A stretch of DNA of 5,811 nucleotides from JAWXTP01 sp044433415 (lineage in GTDB: Bacteria; Bacteroidota; Bacteroidia; Bacteroidales; Rikenellaceae), in contig JAWXTP010000163.1 in assembly GCA_044433415.1 (NCBI GenBank), positions 1 to 5,811 on the forward strand. The letters are read 5' to 3'. Below are positions 1-5,749 of this stretch, piece by piece. The position numbers were made by a program, and so were the translations under genes. Position 1 is the stretch's first letter. Each line of letters opens with the position of its first letter. The notes beneath the pieces are model-generated. The model saw only the letters and a program-made list of their open reading frames with translations, ran no database searches and had not been told where the DNA came from.

Positions 1-146
1 CCAAGAATGGCTTAGATTTTTTGCGTTTTTCGGAAAAGAACGCGGAGCAGCCTCGACGGCTGTGAGCACTTCTTTTTCGGAAAAGGTGAAAAATGTAGGC
101 CGTTATTGGGAAAAGCCTTCCCGGACTCCCGAAACGAAACCCAAGA
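1..146. other. Higher-GC 3' flank of susD with small hairpins
   Basis: GC content is about 48% here, against about 35% in the adjoining end of susD, and the change falls close to the susD stop codon. No ATG start for a downstream minus-strand gene exists in this stretch. Short potential stems are GCGTT/AACGC (23-27/39-43), CAGCC/GGCTG (48-52/58-62), CTTTT/AAAAG (72-76/81-85) and GGGAA/TTCCC (108-112/118-122). None is followed on the minus strand by a convincing U-run, so no intrinsic terminator for the susCD transcript can be named. It may be a structured 3' UTR, an intergenic repeat, or the tail of a convergent gene. Confidence 0.4.
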
Positions 147-187
147 TTAATCATCCCAACCTGGGTTTTGAACTAAATTCTCATTAA
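2..187 (+). CDS. Possible 3' end of a convergent gene (doubtful)
   Basis: A plus-strand frame is open from the window edge (codon at 2-4) to TAA at 185-187, 61 codons without an ATG inside. It runs through the high-GC flank and 41 bp into the 3' end of susD. The translation (including FFGKERGAASTAV and EKVKNVGRYWEKPSRTPE) is hydrophilic and plausible for protein, but I recognise no family. The overlap with susD and the short length allow chance. An alternative plus-strand frame ends earlier at TGA 63-65 (KNGLDFLRFSEKNAEQPRRL) and would fit a convergent gene without overlap. Confidence 0.2.
   Translation, partial: QEWLRFFAFFGKERGAASTAVSTSFSEKVKNVGRYWEKPSRTPETKPKINHPNLGFELNSH
26..85. repeat. 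13-bp direct repeat TTTTTCGGAAAAG
   Basis: TTTTTCGGAAAAG occurs exactly at 26-38 and again at 73-85, with start positions 47 bp apart. The second copy extends to the small stem-loop CTTTT-TCGG-AAAAG; the first sits inside the GCGTT/AACGC stem. Both lie in the high-GC flank after susD. They could be vestiges of a repeat unit or chance in a short, partly self-complementary motif. Confidence 0.4.
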
Positions 188-1934
188 TAATCAATTCGTC
201 CGTAGGTATTGGATAGAAGTAATCTCTGTCTTCTCTAAAGTCATAAGCACCTCCTAAGTATTCTAAACTTGTATATAAAGGATCAAGATAACCATCACTA
301 TCTACAGGAATACTTGGCTGAACTAACTGATTTTCATAATCAGCTGCTTCGTAACGACCACCTTTTGGACGAGTACCTTCGAATAACATGTGAGCTCTCC
401 ATCTTTTCCAGTCATCTTTTCTATAACCTTCACCTGCTAACTCAACACGTCTTTCTTGACGAATAATAGCTAACTGATCTGATACTGTATAACCATAATC
501 TGGCCAATTTGCATTAACCTCAGGTTTTACATCTGTTAAAGTAGGCATACCAACACGAGCACGTAAAGCATCAACATTATCACTTAAGTCAGGATATGTC
601 CCTTTTAACTCAACATAAGCCTCAGCATAGTTTAACATCAGCTCTGCAACCCTAAACGCAATACCATCAACAAGAGGGTCTGTTTGGTTTGTCATTGTAC
701 CATCGGGGTTATGTCCTTTTTTAGGGGCAAAGCCAGATGTTGTATTTCTTGTTGCATCAGAATGATTTAATTGAACAATAGTGAAAAGAGAATCAGCATA
801 AGGAGGAGTCGTAGTATTAATTAGGTCTCCAGGAATAAATACACTTTGACTAAAGCGAGGATCTAATTTACCTGCTAACTCAGTTAAATACGTCACACCA
901 CCACTAGAAGTAATAACATTCTCATCCATGATATCTATATAATTACCATCCTTACCAAGGTAACTTCTAATTAAATTCAAAGAATATGAGCAGTTAGCAT
1001 AACCATAAAGCCATACTTCTATATTTGTATTATTCTTAACAGACAAAGCCTCTGAGTAAGATTTAGCTAAAGTCACCTCATTTATAGCACTATAATCAAA
1101 TTGATTAAATAAGTTATAATAATCTGACGATGTATCGCCTGTAGTATAAAGGTAAGCACTAGGGTCACCAAACTCTTGTTTGAACTCCTCAAAAACATCA
1201 ATTGCTATTTGGAAATACTTATTCGCATCTACAGTAGAAGCAAAATCTGTTCCTGCATGATACTTAGCCCATGTTGCTTCATATAAAGCTACGCGAGATT
1301 TGTAAATCAACGCTGTTTCTTTATTTAAACGGTTAACGCCAGCTTCTGCTCTTGTATCTAAGAATTCTACAGATTGGTCTATTAAGTTCATAATAGAGTC
1401 AACAACAACATTACGAGGGTCTCTAGGCGCATTTAAAGCCTCAGTATCACTTGAAGAAATAACATGTGTATACCATGGAACATCACCAAATAATTTTACT
1501 AAATCATGATATTCCATTGCTTTTAAGAAACAAGCCTCACCATAAGTATGTTTCCACGATTCAAAAGAATCTTCACATTTTCCACAATTGTCAAAGAAAT
1601 AGTTAATAGCACGTATAGTTGTCCATACCCAAGAACCACCACTTGCTGGTGCTGTTAAGGTCTCACCATTCATCCATGAATTATGAGTGATACCATTAAT
1701 CATATCATCAGAAACAACATCATCAATAAAGTATCCCATACTCCAATCTGACAACTGACCAGGAAGCCAATTGTACTTACCAACAATGTACGCATCTAGT
1801 TCTGAAGCCTTAGTCCAATATGTTTCAGTTGAGATTTCATCCAAAGGAGCTCTATTCAAAAATTCATCACACGAGCTAAACGTCATTAACACAACAAATG
1901 TTAATATCGCTTTTATTTTTAATATATTTTTCAT
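147..1934 (-). CDS. SusD/RagB-family nutrient-binding outer membrane lipoprotein
   Basis: This 595-residue protein is the surface-exposed, ligand-capturing lid of the SusC transporter encoded just upstream. It begins with a type II signal peptide (MKNILKIKAILTFVVLMTFSSC) whose Cys22 is the expected lipidation site, followed by DEFLN, typical of SusD mature N-termini. The N-terminal SusD-like region (about 23-220) carries EACFLKAMEYHDLVKLFGDVPW (133-154, written as seen at 133-150 EACFLKAMEYHDLVKLFG plus DVPW). The C-terminal SusD/RagB region (about 285-595) carries LDPRF (358-361 core), FRVAELMLNYAEAYVEL (427-443), IRQERRVELAGEGYRKDDWK with RW (491-512) and YFYPIPTDELIINENLVQNP (572-591). All family hallmarks are present and the C-terminus is complete, so it looks functional. 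It starts 14 nt after the susC stop, implying co-transcription and probably coupled translation. Mature cysteines include an uncommon-looking C117-G-K-C120. Ligand is not predictable from sequence; glycans are commonest for the family, but RagB-type members bind peptides. Confidence 0.97.
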   Translation of the reverse strand: MKNILKIKAILTFVVLMTFSSCDEFLNRAPLDEISTETYWTKASELDAYIVGKYNWLPGQLSDWSMGYFIDDVVSDDMINGITHNSWMNGETLTAPASGGSWVWTTIRAINYFFDNCGKCEDSFESWKHTYGEACFLKAMEYHDLVKLFGDVPWYTHVISSSDTEALNAPRDPRNVVVDSIMNLIDQSVEFLDTRAEAGVNRLNKETALIYKSRVALYEATWAKYHAGTDFASTVDANKYFQIAIDVFEEFKQEFGDPSAYLYTTGDTSSDYYNLFNQFDYSAINEVTLAKSYSEALSVKNNTNIEVWLYGYANCSYSLNLIRSYLGKDGNYIDIMDENVITSSGGVTYLTELAGKLDPRFSQSVFIPGDLINTTTPPYADSLFTIVQLNHSDATRNTTSGFAPKKGHNPDGTMTNQTDPLVDGIAFRVAELMLNYAEAYVELKGTYPDLSDNVDALRARVGMPTLTDVKPEVNANWPDYGYTVSDQLAIIRQERRVELAGEGYRKDDWKRWRAHMLFEGTRPKGGRYEAADYENQLVQPSIPVDSDGYLDPLYTSLEYLGGAYDFREDRDYFYPIPTDELIINENLVQNPGWDD

Positions 1935-1948
1935 AATCTCATTTTACT
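1935..1948 (-). other. 14-nt susC-susD intergenic spacer
   Basis: Only 14 nt separate the susC TAA from the susD ATG (minus-strand AGTAAAATGAGATT), leaving no room for a terminator and supporting one transcript. There is no good Shine-Dalgarno match, as is usual in Bacteroidota. An out-of-frame ATG lies 8 nt before the real start; its three-codon frame stops in the ATGA of the susD start. The lipoprotein signal fixes the start of susD at 1934. Confidence 0.8.
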
Positions 1949-4900
1949 TTAAAAACCAATATTTATACCAAACGAATAAACTGCTTGTTGAGGATACATC
2001 CTACCATCACTTGTATATTCAGGATCCAAATATGAAGGCATACCTGAAAGAACAGCTAAGTTCTCTCCTGAAAAATATACTCTACAAGAAGCCATTCCTA
2101 TTTTCTCTAATATATGTTGTGGCAATACGTAAGTTACATTAAGGTTTTTCAAACGCATATAAGCACCATTCATCATATATCTTGTATTTGTTTTAGAGTT
2201 TTTAGCACCTTCAGTAGTATCATAAGGTCTAGGGAAGAAAGCATTTGTATTCTCGCCTAGTAAAGCTAACAACTCTGGATCAGAATCTGCATCACGATAA
2301 AAATCTAATTGCTCTCCTTCATATATAGAACGACCGTAAGAACTTTCCCAACTTGAAGGAGGTGTACCAAAGTAATAATAAGAAGTACTATTATATAGGT
2401 CTCTTTTTGCAACACCTTCTAAGAATACTGAAAGACTAAGAGAACCTGCTCTATTAAAAACATAGCTAGTTCCTAAATTAATACCATAACGGTAACGAGC
2501 TGTACTATTACCTATAACCTTAACGTCACCAGAATCTCCTACTGTTGATGTTCCTGAAGTAATCTTTCCGTCGCCATTAAGGTCTTCATACTTAACATCA
2601 CCAACATACCATTTAGAGTTAATATTACTTTGACTTACTTTAAGAGAACCATCTGTATCGAAATCATTAGCTGTTAATAAACCATTAGATTCGTAACCCC
2701 AAAGTTCACCCATTTCTTTACCTTCATAGTATCCGCTTATTGATTTTGTAGTAGAGTTATATTTTGTAATGACACTTTTACCGTCAGCAAGAGAGAAACC
2801 CACAGAATAATCCCAATTGCTAGTAATTCTGTCTTTCCAGTTAATTTGAGCTTCAAAACCTCTAGTTCTATATTCTGTGTTATTAACCTCAGCTGCTGTA
2901 GCACCTAATACAGCTGCAACAGGGTCAGCAGGGCCTATGATATCCCATGATAAACGATTGTAGTAGTTAGCTTCAACATTTAATCTTCTATCAAGTAAAG
3001 ACAATTCTAAACCTATCTCTGTAGTAGTAATTTTTTCCCATGTTCTTGAATCATTTAAGATACCTGGTGTATTAACATAAGTAAGACGCTCATTATCAAA
3101 TATCCAATCTGTTTGAGAAGAAATAGACATTGTTGGAATATGAAGATAACCATAAGAACTACCTTGATTACCTAACGTACCATAAGATGCTCTAATTTTA
3201 ACAAGATCAAATACATCATTTAAATCAATATCACCCCAAAAATCCTCTTTACTTACTATCCAACCCACAGATGCAGAAGGGAAGAAACCCCATCTTTGAT
3301 CAGAAGAGTAACGACCAGAGCCGTCATAACGACCATTAGCTTCAAATAAATATTTCTCTTTGTAGTTATAATTAAAACGACCAAAGAAACCTACTGTAGC
3401 CCACTCGTCAATAGTATCTGATACATTTCTATCACCTTGCGCAATAGTTATCGCTGGAAGGTCGGTATCAAACAAGTCATAAGCTGTACCTGTCATTGTT
3501 CTATAGTTACTTTCCTCAGCTTGAGCACCTACTTGTATACGGAAACTGTGATCTTTCACTTGTTTTTCGTAAGCCATATATCCTTGAGTTGTCCAATACT
3601 GAGTAAGGTAATATGATTTGCTTAAATAAGAATAAGTACCATCTCTAAGATAAGTACTACCATCCTCATAAGTACCATAAACAGGAACACATAATTGTTG
3701 ATAATCTTGGAATTTAACTCTCCAGTTACCATCAACATGAGCTGTGAATCCAGGAGCAAAATCAAAGTCTAAAGATAAGATGTTATCAAGGCTATGTTTA
3801 AGATCTGTTCTGTTACCACCATTTACAGCAACATCAATACGGCTATATGCAGTATAACTACCGTCAGGGTTAGTTACTGGTTTTGTTGGCCAAGCACCAT
3901 AAGCATAAGTATAAAGTCTTGAACGACCTGCATTATATTCTGTTGTTGGCTCCAATGTTTTTTCATATGAGTAACGAGATCTATAAGAAATTTTTAACCA
4001 ATCTGTAATGTCAGCCTCTATACCTCCATTAAAGTTAAAACGTTTGTAATTATCAATTTCCTCAACAAAATTTAAAGTACCTGGTTGATAAATATATCCC
4101 ATAGACACAAAGTAAGAACTTTTCTCACTACCACCTCTAATTGAGAAGTCATGTTGATGTCTAAATGATGACCTAAACCATAAATCCATAAAGTCATTAT
4201 TATACAAAGACTGAGTTTCCCATATGCCATTTACGGCAGGATTTAATATATCGTCCGAGTATTTACCTGGATTTTGGATATTGTCTTTAATAGTATTAAT
4301 TTGGTCTTGCGTAAAAATTGTAGCTGAACCACTATTTGTTAACGCTTGGTTTTTCACTAAAGCAAATGTGTAAGAATCTACAGTATTAGGAGTTCTTACT
4401 GGTGTAGAAATACCAAAGTTACCAGAATAAGATATAGTAGCTTTTTCATTTCTTTTACCCATTTTTGAATTTATGATAATTACACCATAAGGAGCACGTG
4501 CACCATAAATAGCTGTAGCCGCAGCATCTTTCAACACAGAAACCGACTCTATATCATTTGCATTCATAGCATTAAACGTTGCCATATCAGAAGGCACACC
4601 ATCAATAACTACAAGAGGTGTAGTAGTTTCATCGTATGATGCCTGACCCCTTATCTGTATAGTTTGAGAAGCACCTGGAGAGTAACCACCACTTGGTGCA
4701 CTAAATGCTATACCCGAAACTTGACCTTGCAGTAATGAACTTGTACTTGTCACAGGACGGTTCTCTAAATCATCAGAGGTCACTACCTCAACAGAACCAG
4801 TCAAATTAACTTTCTTTTGAGTACCATAACCTACAACTACAACTTCATCTGTAGAAATTGCATTCTGTTTTAATACTATAATATATACCGTTTTACTATC

Positions 4901-5236
4901 AACAGTAAAAGACTGAACATCATACCCTAAGTACGACACTTCAAAAATATCTCCCATGGCTGCATTAAATGAAAATGCTCCTTTTGAGTCTGTTACAGCA
5001 CCTGTAGTGGTTCCTTTTTTGATTATTGTTGCCCCTATAATTAGCTGATTACCTTCATCTAATACCTTACCTGTAATTACATAAGTTTGATCTTCTTCAT
5101 TTTCTATAGAAACATCTGATTTTATATCATTTGCATAAGCTCCTGTCACTGTAAGCGCTGACATAAAAACTATCAAAACACATAACGAGAATTTTGATAT
5201 TGTATCTCCTTTATTTGTTAAGTAATTATTATTCAT
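1949..5236 (-). CDS. SusC/RagA-family TonB-linked outer membrane transporter
   Basis: This 1095-residue protein is the barrel half of a SusCD importer, moving a bound oligomeric nutrient across the outer membrane with TonB/ExbBD energy. Visible in order: a signal peptide (1-35, hydrophobic LCVLIVFMSALTVTGAYA, likely cleaved AYA|ND); a carboxypeptidase-D regulatory-like beta-sandwich (about 51-123, ITGKVLDE, GATI, TTTGAVTDSKGAFSF, SYLGY); the Ton-box-like DEVVVVGYGTQKK (130-142); a plug (about 143-258) with IQIRG, VVIDGVP, NDIESVSVLKDAAATAIYGA and RAPYGVIII; and a barrel to the end. Barrel hallmarks are YLFEANGRYDGSGRYS (629-644), GFFPSASVGW (650-659), IRASYGTLGNQG (681-692), RTRGFEAQINW (790-800), an EF-hand-like DLNGDGKI loop (885-892), AYMRLKNLNVTYVLP (1025-1039), RVYFSGENL (1052-1060) and a terminal Phe. 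No STN domain precedes the sandwich. Length is normal and the frame is intact. The start gives a sensible signal peptide; no strong Shine-Dalgarno sequence is seen. It is first in an apparent susC-susD operon. Family certain; substrate unknown. Confidence 0.97.
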   Translation of the reverse strand: MNNNYLTNKGDTISKFSLCVLIVFMSALTVTGAYANDIKSDVSIENEEDQTYVITGKVLDEGNQLIIGATIIKKGTTTGAVTDSKGAFSFNAAMGDIFEVSYLGYDVQSFTVDSKTVYIIVLKQNAISTDEVVVVGYGTQKKVNLTGSVEVVTSDDLENRPVTSTSSLLQGQVSGIAFSAPSGGYSPGASQTIQIRGQASYDETTTPLVVIDGVPSDMATFNAMNANDIESVSVLKDAAATAIYGARAPYGVIIINSKMGKRNEKATISYSGNFGISTPVRTPNTVDSYTFALVKNQALTNSGSATIFTQDQINTIKDNIQNPGKYSDDILNPAVNGIWETQSLYNNDFMDLWFRSSFRHQHDFSIRGGSEKSSYFVSMGYIYQPGTLNFVEEIDNYKRFNFNGGIEADITDWLKISYRSRYSYEKTLEPTTEYNAGRSRLYTYAYGAWPTKPVTNPDGSYTAYSRIDVAVNGGNRTDLKHSLDNILSLDFDFAPGFTAHVDGNWRVKFQDYQQLCVPVYGTYEDGSTYLRDGTYSYLSKSYYLTQYWTTQGYMAYEKQVKDHSFRIQVGAQAEESNYRTMTGTAYDLFDTDLPAITIAQGDRNVSDTIDEWATVGFFGRFNYNYKEKYLFEANGRYDGSGRYSSDQRWGFFPSASVGWIVSKEDFWGDIDLNDVFDLVKIRASYGTLGNQGSSYGYLHIPTMSISSQTDWIFDNERLTYVNTPGILNDSRTWEKITTTEIGLELSLLDRRLNVEANYYNRLSWDIIGPADPVAAVLGATAAEVNNTEYRTRGFEAQINWKDRITSNWDYSVGFSLADGKSVITKYNSTTKSISGYYEGKEMGELWGYESNGLLTANDFDTDGSLKVSQSNINSKWYVGDVKYEDLNGDGKITSGTSTVGDSGDVKVIGNSTARYRYGINLGTSYVFNRAGSLSLSVFLEGVAKRDLYNSTSYYYFGTPPSSWESSYGRSIYEGEQLDFYRDADSDPELLALLGENTNAFFPRPYDTTEGAKNSKTNTRYMMNGAYMRLKNLNVTYVLPQHILEKIGMASCRVYFSGENLAVLSGMPSYLDPEYTSDGRMYPQQAVYSFGINIGF

Positions 5237-5280
5237 ACATTTAATTTTTGTTGGTTAATTTTGTTTTCTTCAATTATCAT
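5233..5280 (-). CDS. Possible 15-codon leader ORF overlapping susC start
   Basis: An ATG at 5280-5278 opens the frame MIIEENKINQQKLNV, which stops at TGA (5235-5233). The stop overlaps the susC start as ATGA, the geometry of translational coupling. No Shine-Dalgarno sequence precedes it, and the peptide resembles no family I know. The overlap is partly automatic: any gene beginning ATGA offers a TGA in that frame, and susD shows the same with a three-codon frame. It is listed as a candidate regulatory leader ORF, not as a confident gene. Confidence 0.2.
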   Translation of the reverse strand: MIIEENKINQQKLNV

Positions 5281-5281
5281 A

Positions 5282-5300
5282 TACTATTTAATTTATAGTA
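5282..5300 (-). promoter_or_regulatory. Small AU hairpin before the leader ORF
   Basis: The inverted repeat TACTAT (5282-5287) / ATAGTA (5295-5300) forms a 6-bp stem with a 7-nt loop in the leader RNA. It ends one nucleotide before the ATG of the possible upstream ORF. With a single G-C pair it would be weak, and chance is a serious alternative in this AT-rich stretch. Confidence 0.25.
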
Positions 5301-5314
5301 CACCAGTTAATAAA

Positions 5315-5332
5315 TCTTCCCTTTCCTTCCCC
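5315..5332 (-). promoter_or_regulatory. 18-nt polypurine tract in the susC leader
   Basis: The minus strand reads GGGGAAGGAAAGGGAAGA, an uninterrupted purine run with ten G in the middle of a leader that is otherwise about four-fifths A/T. In RNA it lies about 80-96 nt ahead of the susC start. It has only three G-runs, so a standard four-run quadruplex is not available from it alone. It could be a protein or small-RNA contact site; no function is demonstrated. Confidence 0.3.
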
Positions 5333-5508
5333 ATAGGCATATTACTTCATGTTATTAAATTAATTTGTCTAAAATATTGATTTTGTAAAAGTATTTTATC
5401 TCATTTATCTATTTTACAAATCCCTATAATGATAAATCTACAACAAAATACTAAACATTAGTTTAACATAGGCTACAAATAAATTAGCTTTTTATGAAAA
5501 ACAATTCA

Positions 5509-5540
5509 CAAATGTAATAATAAAATAAATAAATTCCAAA
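5509..5540 (-). promoter_or_regulatory. Candidate susC promoter, Bacteroidota -33/-7 type
   Basis: On the minus strand, TTTG (5540-5537) is followed after exactly 20 bp by TACATTTG (5516-5509). This matches the primary sigma consensus known for Bacteroides and relatives (TTTG or TTG at -33, TAnnTTTG at -7). Transcription would begin near 5500, giving a leader of about 265 nt before susC. A lone -7 box is expected by chance in such AT-rich DNA; the correctly spaced -33 box is what lifts this candidate. It is the best-placed one in the upstream region. Confidence 0.55.
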
Positions 5541-5541
5541 T

Positions 5542-5570
5542 CTTTTTTTACTATACATAAAACTTTTTTA
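5542..5570 (-). promoter_or_regulatory. Two A-tracts behind the promoter (UP-like/curved DNA)
   Basis: Runs of seven A (5549-5543) and six A (5569-5564), read on the minus strand, lie directly upstream of the putative -33 box. They start 21 bp apart on the plus strand (5542 and 5563, each CTTTTTT), close to two helical turns. Such phasing can bend DNA or act as an UP-like element for RNA polymerase. The role is inferred; the local AT bias makes A-runs common. Confidence 0.3.
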
Positions 5571-5635
5571 AGAAACAGTTAGAGTAAAGGAGATTGTACA
5601 AAATTAAAGGATTTTGGGACGGCCAGCGACAAGCG

Positions 5636-5691
5636 TGGAAAGATTTCTGGAAAGATTGTTGGAGGGTCATAGGGGTCAAAGAGGTCATAAG
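5636..5691. repeat. Degenerate short tandem repeats (12-bp then 9-bp units)
   Basis: Three 12-bp units beginning TGGA occupy 5636-5671: TGGAAAGATTTC, TGGAAAGATTGT and the diverged TGGAGGGTCATA. They run into three 9-bp units: GGTCATAGG (5665-5673), GGTCAAAGA (5674-5682) and GGTCATAAG (5683-5691). From memory, runs of GGTCATA-type 9-mers recur in intergenic DNA of several Bacteroidales, which would make this a dispersed non-coding repeat; that link was not tested here. Confidence 0.5.
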
Positions 5692-5710
5692 GCATTCTTG
5701 GTCGGAAGAT

Positions 5711-5749
5711 TTTATTGGCGGTGAATTTACAAAAATCACCGCCAATAAA
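5711..5749. terminator. Perfect 14-bp inverted repeat, possible terminator
   Basis: TTTATTGGCGGTGA (5711-5724) is exactly complemented by TCACCGCCAATAAA (5736-5749) across an 11-nt spacer, so either strand could form a strong stem-loop with a GC-rich core. On the plus strand it is followed by TTTT (5750-5753), a short U-tract. On the minus strand the sequence after it is ATCTTCC, with no U-run. It may terminate a transcript entering from outside the window, protect an RNA 3' end, or be part of the neighbouring repeat. As a hairpin it is clear; as a terminator it is moderate. Confidence 0.45.

Larger units (their letters stand above)
5237..5508 (-). promoter_or_regulatory. Long AT-rich 5' leader of susC
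   Basis: This stretch holds no real gene. GC content in 5341-5580 is only about 18%, far below the coding regions. If the promoter at 5509-5540 is right, most of this segment is untranslated leader RNA. It contains a polypurine tract (5315-5332), an AU hairpin (5282-5300) and a possible 15-codon upstream ORF (5233-5280), described separately. Long leaders on susC-type operons can host post-transcriptional control by small RNAs or RNA-binding proteins in Bacteroides. I see no known riboswitch and no intrinsic terminator within it. Confidence 0.5.

Noticed and set aside
269..466. Plus-strand 65-codon frame inside susD
   Set aside because: It is wholly antisense to the well-supported C-terminal SusD region, has no motif and no start context, and looks like a shadow of the real gene.
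1771..2142. Plus-strand 123-codon frame across the susC-susD junction
   Set aside because: It is antisense to the SusD signal peptide and SusC C-terminus, both clearly coding; the translation shows no recognisable family.
5256..5263. Plus-strand TAATTTTG, a possible -7 box for an antisense RNA over the susC leader
   Set aside because: No TTG or TTTG lies at the right distance upstream, and about one such box is expected by chance in this AT-rich region.
5354..5364. ATTAA-A-TTAAT palindrome in the leader
   Set aside because: Made only of A and T in a region of about 18% GC, so easily chance; no second copy was seen that would suggest an operator.
5599..5632. Second minus-strand promoter candidate (TAATTTTG with TTG 23 bp upstream)
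   Set aside because: The spacing is longer than usual and the -33 match is only three bases; the pair at 5509-5540 is better.
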